From assembly GCA_029940175.1 (NCBI GenBank), contig JAOZRM010000028.1:1-20005 (forward strand): DNA of 20,005 bases, in the 5' to 3' direction. The stretch is from Candidatus Sabulitectum sp. (GTDB lineage: Bacteria > Fermentibacterota > Fermentibacteria > Fermentibacterales > JCC-6). Shown here in pieces: positions 1 through 6,490 of the stretch. Under the pieces are notes generated by a model. The model saw nothing but the letters and a program-made list of their open reading frames with translations, searched no databases and was not told where the DNA came from. Position 1 is the stretch's first letter. Each line of letters starts with the position of its first letter. The position numbers and the translations under genes were made by a program.

Positions 1-43
1 AATTAGGGTCTGTATCCGAGTCTATTGTCCTGATTAAATAGCC

Positions 44-120
<77 letters not shown>

Positions 121-136
121 ACCGACACTGATTTGA

Positions 137-162
137 AAGGGGACATACAGTAATGTCCCCTT
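137..162 (-). repeat. Perfect 10-bp inverted repeat between tRNA-Lys and tRNA-Arg
   Basis: The arms AAGGGGACAT and ATGTCCCCTT are perfectly complementary around a 6-nt loop. On the minus strand the hairpin starts at the last base of the tRNA-Lys CCA and is followed by CTTTCAAAT, with no long U-tract. It would form in the tRNA precursor and could guide 3' processing. The GGGGACA/TGTCCCC arms also resemble palindromes of REP-like repeats, but only one copy is visible here, so that reading is inference. Confidence 0.6.
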
Positions 163-237
163 GGTACGCCCCCCGGGACTTGAACCCGGAACCCACGGAT
201 TAAGAGTCCGTTGCTCTGCCAATTGAGCCAGGAGCGC
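162..237 (-). tRNA. tRNA-Lys (anticodon CTT)
   Basis: A complete minus-strand cloverleaf. The acceptor arms are 237-231 and 172-166, the anticodon loop CTCTTAA gives CTT (AAG codons), and the T arm is CCGGG-TTCAAGT-CCCGG. A73 and an encoded CCA occupy 165-162. It is the middle gene of the His-Lys-Arg operon, five bases from tRNA-His and separated from tRNA-Arg by a perfect hairpin. The acceptor again begins with a G1.U72 wobble pair. Confidence 0.96.
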
Positions 238-242
238 ATCGA

Positions 243-319
243 TGGGGTGGGTGACCGGGCTTGAACCGGCGACCACCTGAACCACAATCAGGGGCTCTAC
301 CAACTGAACTACACCCACC
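243..319 (-). tRNA. tRNA-His (anticodon GTG), with encoded G-1
   Basis: A minus-strand cloverleaf with acceptor arms GTGGGTG and CACCCAC, anticodon loop TTGTGGT (GTG, His), T arm around TTCAAGC, C73 and encoded CCA at 246-243. Base 319 supplies G-1, which pairs with C73; this is the identity element recognised by histidyl-tRNA synthetase. It is the promoter-proximal tRNA of the operon. Confidence 0.96.
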
Positions 320-333
320 ACCGAAGTGACCCA

Positions 334-362
334 ATTCTAAGGGTACATCCCTAATTCGTCAA
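334..362 (-). promoter_or_regulatory. sigma70-like promoter of the tRNA operon
   Basis: On the minus strand a -35 TTGACG (362-357) is followed by a 17-base spacer and -10 TAGAAT (339-334). Transcription would begin near 327, a few bases before the tRNA-His 5' end. The segment just after the -10 is G-rich (TGGGTCAC), consistent with the GC-rich discriminators of stable-RNA promoters. Confidence 0.7.
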
Positions 363-381
363 CCTCTTTGGTTATTCAGTC

Positions 382-410
382 TTGACGGGCGGCGATTTCG
401 TGTGTAGTAA
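382..410 (+). promoter_or_regulatory. Possible nrdR promoter
   Basis: TTGACG at 382-387 is a good -35. Seventeen bases later TAGTAA (405-410) is a weak -10, and TAACAT (408-413) is an alternative with a longer spacer. Either would place the transcription start at or very near the nrdR ATG at 418, implying a leaderless or near-leaderless mRNA. This fits the lack of a Shine-Dalgarno sequence there. The weak -10 keeps confidence low. Confidence 0.35.
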
Positions 411-417
411 CATCCTT

Positions 418-870
418 ATGAGATGTCCAAGATGTTCAAACAGCAACGACAGGGTTATTGATTCCCGCACAGTCAAGGATGCCCGGGCAACCAGGCGAAG
501 GCGGGAGTGCAATGAATGCGGTTACAGGTTTACCACCTATGAGTATATAGAGACCAGTTACCCTTCTGTGGTGAAGAAGAACGGTCAGCGAGAGCCTTTT
601 GACCCCCAGAAACTGGAAAAGGGTATAGTCAGATCCTGCGAAAAGCGCCCTGTTTCCAGTGAGCAGATCAGTGTTCTGGTGGAGCAGATCATTTCCAGGA
701 TCACAGAAGAATATCCCGATGAGGTTGAAGGAAAATTCATCGGCGAATGCGTCATGGAATTACTCCAGGATGTAGATCAGGTAGCTTATGTGCGGTTCGC
801 CAGCGTCTACCGGCAATTTCGGGACGTATCACAGTTCCGCGAGGAATTGGACAAACTTCTTAAGGGCTGA
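418..870 (+). CDS. nrdR: Transcriptional repressor NrdR
   Basis: NrdR represses ribonucleotide reductase genes by sensing ATP/dATP. The 150-residue product has the family's usual length. An N-terminal zinc ribbon has Cys3-Cys6 and Cys31-Cys34 (MRCPRC and ECNECGYRF), followed by the basic segment RATRRRR and an ATP-cone from about residue 49 to 139 (VVKKNGQREPF, then the YVRFASVYRQF helix). The ATG at 418 was chosen because the family starts directly at the MxCPxC motif; the frame stays open upstream to a TTG at 382, but those residues do not belong to the fold. There is no Shine-Dalgarno sequence before the start. It is divergent from the tRNA operon, and no ribonucleotide reductase gene lies in the window. 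Confidence 0.95.
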   Translation: MRCPRCSNSNDRVIDSRTVKDARATRRRRECNECGYRFTTYEYIETSYPSVVKKNGQREPFDPQKLEKGIVRSCEKRPVSSEQISVLVEQIISRITEEYPDEVEGKFIGECVMELLQDVDQVAYVRFASVYRQFRDVSQFREELDKLLKG

Positions 871-1013
871 AAAAAGCTCTCATATTATGTATATTCCACG
901 AATCCAAGATGTCTTTCAGTTTTGTCTTTGCTGTCTTAGTGTCAGTAAAGAAAATATTTATGTAATTAGATGTAAGATAACAATATAGATAGCAACACCA
1001 ACAATGGAGGAGC

Positions 1014-2327
1014 ATGAGCAAGGTAAAAAGCTTTGCCGGCGGTACCCACCCTCCGGGAAACAAGGGTCTGTCCAGCGGTGCAGCCGTGGTTAGACTCCCT
1101 GCTCCCGAGGTAGTTACCGTTCCTCTCTGTCAGCACCTTGGAGCCCCGTCCAAACCGGTTGTTAAACCCGGTGATGAGGTTAAAAAAGGTTCAGTGATCG
1201 GAGAGCAGAATGGTTTCATAAGCCTTCCAACCCATTCACCAGTTAATGGGAAGGTACTCCGGATCGAGAACGTCCCTATGCCACATATGCGTAGTGGACA
1301 AGCGGTTGTGATCAAGACAGAGTCAGAGGATGGCGGCGATGTGTATGAGCCAATTACTGACTGGAAGAACGCGGACACGCCCTCCCTGGTTAACAGAATT
1401 AAAGAAGCAGGTGTTTGTGGAATGGGCGGGGCGTCATTCCCAACGTATGTGAAACTGTTACCACCAAAGGGCGTAAAGATAGATACACTCATCATCAATG
1501 GTGTTGAATGTGAGCCTTATCTCACTGCTGATCACCGCCTTATGCTGGAGAGGGTAGATGATCTTGTAACCGGAATGAAAATTATAGCACACGTTCTTGG
1601 TGTCACCGATCCATGTATCGGCATAGAGGTGAATAAGCCGGATGCAATTAAGCTTCTGGAAGAAAAGGGTGCCAGGGTTGTACCCCTTAAGGTACAGTAT
1701 CCTCAGGGCGCTGAGAAGCAGCTGATTGACGCTGCGGTTGGCAGACAGGTACCCCCTGGAGGCCTTCCATTGAATATTGGTGTTGTTGTTCAAAATGTCG
1801 GAACTTGTGTGGCAGTTACAGAAGCTGTTTGCAAAGGCATGCCCTGTACCAGAAGAATAACAACTGTTTCCGGCCTTGGAGTAAACAATCCCGGCAATTT
1901 TAATGTGTGTGTTGGTACACCTGTTTCGGTTCTCATCGAAGCTGCAGGAGGATACAAGGGGGATGTGGAGAGGCTGATAAGTGGTGGACCCATGATGGGA
2001 ATGGCCATGTTCACCGATGCCGCTCCAGTGACAAAAGGCACGAGTGGTATTCTGGCTATGTCACCGGAAGAGGTAAGAGATGTGGAAGAGGGCCCATGCA
2101 TCAGGTGCGGTAAGTGTGTGGATGTATGCCCTTTGAACCTTCTACCCAGTGTGATAGCCACAGCATCCGAGTATTCAAGGTGGGACGATTCTGAAAAGGC
2201 CGGTGCACTGAATTGTATGGCCTGTGGTACATGCAGCTATGTGTGTCCAGCTGGAAGATATCTTGTTCATCACATAAAACGGGCACAGAACGAAGTTCGA
2301 GCCCTTAAGCGTGCGAGGGAGGCATAA
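1014..2327 (+). CDS. rnfC: Rnf complex subunit RnfC (NADH/ferredoxin-side flavin and Fe-S subunit)
   Basis: RnfC is the peripheral cytoplasmic subunit of the ion-translocating ferredoxin:NAD+ oxidoreductase and carries the NADH/FMN site. The 437-residue product opens with the typical GGTHPPGNK segment (residues 9-17) and a barrel-sandwich region. The glycine-rich GMGGASFPT lies near residues 136-144, followed by a Rossmann-like and SLBB region. Two [4Fe-4S] motifs close the protein: C362-C365-C368-C372 and C401-C404-C407-C411. The length matches the short RnfC of acetogens and clostridia, without the long Ala/Lys-rich tail of gammaproteobacterial proteins. A strong GGAGGAG precedes the ATG. 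It is first in the rnfCDGEAB operon, and its stop overlaps the rnfD start by one base. The 143-bp AT-rich leader must hold the promoter, but no clear -35/-10 pair is visible. Confidence 0.95.
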   Translation: MSKVKSFAGGTHPPGNKGLSSGAAVVRLPAPEVVTVPLCQHLGAPSKPVVKPGDEVKKGSVIGEQNGFISLPTHSPVNGKVLRIENVPMPHMRSGQAVVIKTESEDGGDVYEPITDWKNADTPSLVNRIKEAGVCGMGGASFPTYVKLLPPKGVKIDTLIINGVECEPYLTADHRLMLERVDDLVTGMKIIAHVLGVTDPCIGIEVNKPDAIKLLEEKGARVVPLKVQYPQGAEKQLIDAAVGRQVPPGGLPLNIGVVVQNVGTCVAVTEAVCKGMPCTRRITTVSGLGVNNPGNFNVCVGTPVSVLIEAAGGYKGDVERLISGGPMMGMAMFTDAAPVTKGTSGILAMSPEEVRDVEEGPCIRCGKCVDVCPLNLLPSVIATASEYSRWDDSEKAGALNCMACGTCSYVCPAGRYLVHHIKRAQNEVRALKRAREA

Positions 2328-3409
2328 TGGCTGAAAACAGAGTATTTGATGTTGCCGTATCGCCTCATGTAGGTTCTTCAAAGAATACAAAAAGAATCAT
2401 GTGGGATGTGGTTATTGCCTTGATGCCAGCACTGATTGCAGCCTTCTGGTTCTTCGGACCGAGAGCTATCATGCTTGTTTCTGCCAGCGTAGGTGCAGCA
2501 GTATTAACTGAGTGGCTCTGCCTGAAGTTCATGAAGAGACCTGTGAATTTTGCCTTTGACGGAAGTGCTGTTGTAACGGGTCTGCTTCTTGCTTACAATG
2601 TTCCCTCAGGAGTACCCTGGTGGCTGCCTGTTCTTGGAAGTGCTTTCGCCATCGCTGTTGCAAAACAGGCTTTTGGTGGTCTCGGCCACAACATTGTTAA
2701 TCCAGCGCTGCTTGGTCGAGCTTTTCTTGTTGCCAGCTTTCCTGTCCTGATGACTGCCGGCTGGGTTGCTCCCATGGAATGGAAGGACGGCCAGCGGATT
2801 GATGTTCAGTCATGTGGAGTCCCCACTTCTCACCTAAGCGAGTCTGGTGAGCTTGATGCTCTCTCCGGTGCAACTCCATTGAATGCGCTGAAGCAGACAT
2901 TTAACTGGGAAGGTGATTCTGAAAGATCTGAAGAGGTCAGAACAATGCTTTTCTCCAGGGAGAGTTTGAAAAATCTTTTCATGGGTCGAATTGGTGGCTG
3001 CATTGGAGAAACAAGTGTAATTATGCTTCTTCTTGGGGCTCTTTATCTCTTTCTTCGAGGTGTGCTTGAAATCCGTCTTCCCCTGAGCTATCTTGGTTCT
3101 GTTGCTCTTTTTGCCTGGCTTTTTGGAGGTCCGGGGTGGTTTGACGGAAATCCTCTTTTCCACCTTTTAGCCGGTGGAGTTATTCTTGGTGGATTCTTCA
3201 TGGTCACCGATATGGTGACAACCCCTGTTACGAAGAAGGGTAGAATAATATTCGGTATTGGAGCTGGTCTGCTCACAATGGTGATTCGAAGATGGGGTGG
3301 TTATCCTGAAGGATGCAGTTACTCGATCCTTCTTATGAACCTTGGAACTCCTCTTATCGACAGATACACAAAACCCCTGAGTTTCGGGGAGGTTTCGAGC
3401 AATGGGTGA
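2327..3409 (+). CDS. rnfD: Rnf complex membrane subunit RnfD (covalent FMN carrier)
   Basis: RnfD is a polytopic inner-membrane subunit that carries FMN bound through a phosphoester to a threonine and takes part in ion translocation. The 360-residue product has many hydrophobic segments, starting at about residues 25-45, and an NqrB/RnfD-like core with FDGSAVVTGLLLAYNVP and FGGLGHNIVNPALLGRAFL. The flavinylation motif LSGATPL places FMN on Thr183. The GGYPEGCSYSILLMN segment near the C terminus is typical of the family. The start at 2327 overlaps the rnfC stop by one base (TAATG), implying translational coupling. The ApbE flavin transferase needed for maturation is not encoded in this window. 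Confidence 0.95.
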   Translation: MAENRVFDVAVSPHVGSSKNTKRIMWDVVIALMPALIAAFWFFGPRAIMLVSASVGAAVLTEWLCLKFMKRPVNFAFDGSAVVTGLLLAYNVPSGVPWWLPVLGSAFAIAVAKQAFGGLGHNIVNPALLGRAFLVASFPVLMTAGWVAPMEWKDGQRIDVQSCGVPTSHLSESGELDALSGATPLNALKQTFNWEGDSERSEEVRTMLFSRESLKNLFMGRIGGCIGETSVIMLLLGALYLFLRGVLEIRLPLSYLGSVALFAWLFGGPGWFDGNPLFHLLAGGVILGGFFMVTDMVTTPVTKKGRIIFGIGAGLLTMVIRRWGGYPEGCSYSILLMNLGTPLIDRYTKPLSFGEVSSNG

Positions 3410-4004
3410 GATATTTAAAGTCGGACTTATGCTTATGCTGGTTGCTGTGATCGCAGCGGTTGCACTTGGTTATGTGAATTCCATTACTTCACCGATAATA
3501 GCCGAGCAGAAGGAACAGGCAAAGCTTGACGCAATGATTGATGTTGCAAGCTCACTGGCTGCTGGAGAGTTGCAATTTGACAGCCTTTCTGTGCCTAATC
3601 TTGCCAACCCGTACGCAGAAGTGGATGAAACTCTTGCTGTGGTTTCTGTAACTGATTCAACTGGAGCTGAACTGGGTTTTCTTTTTGTTGCTTACGGAAA
3701 GGGTTACTCAAGTACGGTCCAGACAATGATTGCAGTAAACGCAGCAGGTATTGTAACCGGGAACACGATTCTCTACCAGCAGGAGACTCCCGGGCTTGGA
3801 GCTAATGTGTCCAACCCGGAAAAGTTTCTTTACCAGTTCAACGGACAGAATGCTTCCTCTCTTCTTCTGTCCAAGGACGGGGGAGGGCTTGATTCCATAA
3901 CAGGAAGTACAATTACCTCGCGAGCTGTTACCGACTCGGTAAGAGACGGGCTTGATGCTCTTTCCGCAGCTGGTCTTATTCCCGCAGAAGGAGGTGCCCA
4001 ATGA
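3402..4004 (+). CDS. rnfG: Rnf complex subunit RnfG (covalent FMN protein)
   Basis: RnfG is a single-span membrane protein with an FMN-binding domain facing the periplasm, which passes electrons between RnfD and the rest of the complex. The 200-residue product has one N-terminal membrane helix (residues about 6-27), then the FMN domain with ETPGLGANV. The flavinylation motif starts at Asp164 (DSITGST) and predicts FMN on Thr170; it reads T-G-S-T where many homologues have S-G-A-T. The start lies inside rnfD (8-base overlap) after a GGGGAGG, and the stop overlaps the rnfE ATG. Confidence 0.94.
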   Translation: MGEIFKVGLMLMLVAVIAAVALGYVNSITSPIIAEQKEQAKLDAMIDVASSLAAGELQFDSLSVPNLANPYAEVDETLAVVSVTDSTGAELGFLFVAYGKGYSSTVQTMIAVNAAGIVTGNTILYQQETPGLGANVSNPEKFLYQFNGQNASSLLLSKDGGGLDSITGSTITSRAVTDSVRDGLDALSAAGLIPAEGGAQ

Positions 4005-4612
4005 GTCTTGCTCAGGATTTTTCCAGAGGAATAATGAAAGAGAATCCGGTGTTCAAACAGGCATTGGGTATGTGCCCTTTCCTTGCTGTGACCACCAGTG
4101 TTGAAAATGCACTTGGAATGGGAGCAGCAGCTACATTCGTGCTGGTTTTTTCCAACTTTCTTGTATCTCTGTTCAGGAAAGTGATCCCGGCCAAAGTGAG
4201 AATTCCAAGCTACATCGTTATTATTGCAACGTTTGTAACTCTGGTCGACCTTCTTATGAACGCCTACCTGCCTGCACTGCACAGCAGTCTCGGTATCTTT
4301 ATCCCGCTGATCGTTGTGAACTGCATCATTCTGGGCAGAGCAGAGGGATTTGCCAATAAGAACAAGGTTCTTCCATCTATTGTTGATGGTATCGGAATGG
4401 GACTTGGATTTACTCTGGCCATGGTGATAATGGCAACATTCAGAGAGATCCTGGGTAACGGAAGCTGGCTTGGGTTCAATCTTCTTGGTGAAGCATATCA
4501 GAATCAGCCGCTGCTTATTGCCATTCTCGCCCCGGGAGCATTCATTCTCATGGCATTCATACTGGGCTTCTTCAACATAATGGAGAAGCGTAAAAGAGGG
4601 GGTGCCAAATGA
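4001..4612 (+). CDS. rnfE: Rnf complex membrane subunit RnfE
   Basis: RnfE is one of two homologous polytopic subunits (RnfA/RnfE, related to NqrD/NqrE) that form the membrane core and share an intramembrane Fe-S centre. The 203-residue product is almost entirely hydrophobic, with about six helices. It keeps the half-helix motif ALGMCPFLAV with Cys25 and the second ligand region VVNCIILGRAEGFA with Cys108. The ATG overlaps the rnfG stop (ATGA). The C terminus ends in a basic stretch (KRKRGG) facing the cytoplasm, and its codons contain the Shine-Dalgarno for rnfA. Confidence 0.95.
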   Translation: MSLAQDFSRGIMKENPVFKQALGMCPFLAVTTSVENALGMGAAATFVLVFSNFLVSLFRKVIPAKVRIPSYIVIIATFVTLVDLLMNAYLPALHSSLGIFIPLIVVNCIILGRAEGFANKNKVLPSIVDGIGMGLGFTLAMVIMATFREILGNGSWLGFNLLGEAYQNQPLLIAILAPGAFILMAFILGFFNIMEKRKRGGAK

Positions 4613-5253
4613 TGAATTCATTCCTGATGTCTGTGATTGTTGCAGTTCCAGATGGTGGAGAACCATCATTCAGTATTGCAAAAATGATGGCAATAATTGT
4701 CAGCGCCATCTTCATCAATAACTATGTACTCTCCAGATTCCTTGGCATCTGTCCTTTTCTTGGGGTTTCCAAGCAGTTGGACAGTGCGGTTGGAATGGGT
4801 GCTGCTGTGGTGTTCGTCATGGTTCTGGCCACCCTTGGTTCATGGCTTGTCTATCATCATCTGCTTGTACCACATGGAATGGAATATCTCAGAACCATTA
4901 CCTTCATCATAATTATTGCAAGTCTGGTGCAGCTTGTGGAGATGATTCTTCAGAAGTTCAGCCCTGCTCTTTACGATGCTCTTGGTATCTTTCTGCCGTT
5001 GATCACAACGAACTGTGCAATACTCGGTGTAGCGGTACTGAACATCGATGATAAATTCAGTCTGGGTTACTCTCTTATTAACTCTGTTGCTGCAGGCATT
5101 GGTTTTACTCTTGCTCTTGTTCTTATGGCAGGTCTACGGGAGAGAATGGAAACAGCCAATGTTCCTGAAGCTCTTAAAGGGTTGCCTCTGGCTTTCCTGA
5201 TAGCAGGAGCCATGTCCATTGCCTTCCTGGGCTTTGCCGGGCTGGGGGGATAG
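4609..5253 (+). CDS. rnfA: Rnf complex membrane subunit RnfA
   Basis: RnfA is the pseudosymmetric partner of RnfE and contributes cysteines to the membrane Fe-S cluster. Cys48 sits in FLGICPFLGVS and Cys136 in TTNCAILGVALLN-like sequence (here TTNCAILGVAVLN). At 214 residues it is about 20 longer than the common 190-195. The surplus is at the N terminus: family members usually begin where MAIIVSAIFINNYVL occurs (about residue 27), yet the only good ribosome site (AGAGGGGG) serves the ATGATG at 4609/4612. The ATGA overlap with rnfE supports that start. Either the extension is real, or translation begins at an internal ATG lacking a visible ribosome site. Confidence 0.94.
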   Translation: MMNSFLMSVIVAVPDGGEPSFSIAKMMAIIVSAIFINNYVLSRFLGICPFLGVSKQLDSAVGMGAAVVFVMVLATLGSWLVYHHLLVPHGMEYLRTITFIIIIASLVQLVEMILQKFSPALYDALGIFLPLITTNCAILGVAVLNIDDKFSLGYSLINSVAAGIGFTLALVLMAGLRERMETANVPEALKGLPLAFLIAGAMSIAFLGFAGLGG

Positions 5254-5255
5254 AT

Positions 5256-6302
5256 ATGCTAACATCAGCAGCACAGATGATAACACTGACCCTGACCGCA
5301 CAGTTGGAGATATCTGCTATTACCGGACCGGTGATAGTTATGGGTTCCATTGCTCTTCTTCTTGGTCTTGGCCTTGCTTTTGCTGCAAAGAAATTTGCAG
5401 TGGAAAAGGATCCCAGGGTTGAAGAAATCCTTGAAGTGCTTCCAAGTGCGAACTGTGGCGGTTGCGGTTATCCTGGTTGCTCCGCATTCGCTATTGCTGT
5501 AGTTGAGGGAAAGACACCTGTTACGGGATGTACTGCAGCCAGTTCTGCAGTCAATTCAGAAATTGCTAAAATCATGGGTACTGTGGCAGAAGAAGGCGAA
5601 AAAATGATTGCTGTCATTCTTTGTAATGGTGGTAAATCAGCAGTGAATGCCTTCAATTACCATGGTCCGTCAACCTGTGCTTCCATGTCAATGGTTATGG
5701 GCGGGCAGAAGGCTTGTTCTTACGGATGTCTTGGATCCGGAGACTGTATCCAGGTATGCCCATTTGATGCCATGACAATGGGAGACAACGGTATACCTTT
5801 GATTGACCCGGAGAAGTGCGTGGCATGCGGAAAGTGTATTGAAGCCTGTCCCAAGAACATCATTATCCTCTGGCCGGCAATTCGCAAGGTTGTGGTTGCC
5901 TGTTCCAGCAGGGATAAGGGGGGAATTTCCAGAAAAGCATGTTCTGTGGCCTGCATTGGTTGCAGGAAATGTGCAAAGGTTTGCCCTGTTGATGCTGTTA
6001 TCATTGATGGATTCCTTGCAAGGATCAACCCGGACAAGTGTATTAATTGCGGGCTGTGCGCAACGGAATGTCCTACCGGTGCTATTATCGATGGTATTCC
6101 AGTGCGACCCAAGGCCTTTATAGATACAACCTGTATCGGTTGTACTCTCTGTACAAGGGTTTGTCCCACTGATGCTATTGAGGGTTCTGTTAAAGAAAAG
6201 CACACAGTTATCGCTGACAAATGTATTGGCTGCGGTCAGTGTGTGGAGAAGTGTCCCAAGAAATCCATCAAGATGATGGGCGGGGTGCTTTCTCAGCAAT
6301 AG
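5256..6302 (+). CDS. rnfB: Rnf complex subunit RnfB, long polyferredoxin form
   Basis: RnfB accepts electrons from reduced ferredoxin at the cytoplasmic face. The 348-residue protein has one membrane helix (about 24-45), then a four-cysteine domain C67-C70-C75-C92 (CGGCGYPGC). Six ferredoxin-type [4Fe-4S] motifs follow in three pairs: C154/158/164/168 with C188/191/194/198; C233/236/239/243 with C262/265/268/272; and C293/296/299/303 with C323/326/329/333. Extra Cys216 and Cys229 lie in the ACSSRDKGG segment between pairs one and two. Gammaproteobacterial RnfB is about 190 residues with three clusters, so this belongs to the long acetogen/clostridial-like class. A G-rich ribosome site inside the end of rnfA precedes the ATG. 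It is the last gene of the operon. Confidence 0.95.
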   Translation: MLTSAAQMITLTLTAQLEISAITGPVIVMGSIALLLGLGLAFAAKKFAVEKDPRVEEILEVLPSANCGGCGYPGCSAFAIAVVEGKTPVTGCTAASSAVNSEIAKIMGTVAEEGEKMIAVILCNGGKSAVNAFNYHGPSTCASMSMVMGGQKACSYGCLGSGDCIQVCPFDAMTMGDNGIPLIDPEKCVACGKCIEACPKNIIILWPAIRKVVVACSSRDKGGISRKACSVACIGCRKCAKVCPVDAVIIDGFLARINPDKCINCGLCATECPTGAIIDGIPVRPKAFIDTTCIGCTLCTRVCPTDAIEGSVKEKHTVIADKCIGCGQCVEKCPKKSIKMMGGVLSQQ

Positions 6303-6322
6303 ATTGTTTTTAGCCATATGTG

Positions 6323-6350
6323 AAGGACCGCTGGAAATCGGCGGTCCTTT
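6323..6350 (+). terminator. Probable intrinsic terminator of the rnf operon
   Basis: A perfect 9-bp stem (AAGGACCGC/GCGGTCCTT) with a 9-nt loop begins about 20 bases after the rnfB stop. The 3' arm ends in TTT followed by GCTTG, so the U-tract is short and termination may be partial. Its position between rnfB and the next promoter fits a terminator. Confidence 0.65.
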
Positions 6351-6427
6351 GCTTGTATGCTCATAAGCGAGCAGTTTATTGAATGCTATCTATACTGAAA
6401 TAGTATACTTTAAAATGTGTAACGGTG

Positions 6428-6456
6428 TTGACATTTGCTGTAAGTTAGACGATAAT
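6428..6456 (+). promoter_or_regulatory. Near-consensus sigma70-type promoter for the 6491 gene
   Basis: A perfect -35 TTGACA (6428-6433), a 17-base spacer and -10 GATAAT (6451-6456) differ from consensus by one base. The predicted start is near 6463, inside a perfect palindrome. The leader to the ATG at 6491 is about 28 bases and contains GGAGG (6481-6485). Confidence 0.8.
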
Positions 6457-6457
6457 T

Positions 6458-6471
6458 AATTGTATACAATT
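6458..6471. promoter_or_regulatory. 14-bp perfect palindrome over the transcription start (candidate operator)
   Basis: AATTGTATACAATT is its own reverse complement and lies directly after the -10 box, covering the predicted +1. A bound dimeric repressor here would block open-complex formation or clearance. The core TTGTATACAA resembles half-sites used by some GntR-family regulators, but no regulator gene is adjacent. A second, shorter palindrome, AGTATACT, lies upstream at 6402-6409. Confidence 0.5.
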
Positions 6472-6490
6472 TTGCATTCTGGAGGTTATA

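Noticed and set aside
863..880. Small hairpin at the nrdR stop (AGGGCT/AGCTCT)
   Set aside because: It has only six pairs including a wobble and no T-run after it, so I do not call it a terminator.
868..935. Selenocysteine read-through at the nrdR UGA stop or at the kinase stop at 17463
   Set aside because: Both products already have their family's full length and the downstream frames have no conserved sequence, so the UGA codons are ordinary stops.
871..1013. Riboswitch or clear promoter before rnfC
   Set aside because: The segment is AT-rich with several partial -10-like hexamers, but no -35/-10 pair with acceptable spacing and no recognisable riboswitch fold could be supported.
3830..4669. 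Long minus-strand open frame (279 codons) opposite rnfG/rnfE
   Set aside because: It is antisense to two well-supported membrane-protein genes, its translation is rich in His, Gln, Cys and Ser with no family resemblance, and it has no ribosome site. It is a shadow of the hydrophobic coding strand.
5688..6317. Minus-strand open frames opposite rnfB (209 and 166 codons)
   Set aside because: They arise from the regular cysteine-motif codons of rnfB read in reverse and show no domain signal.
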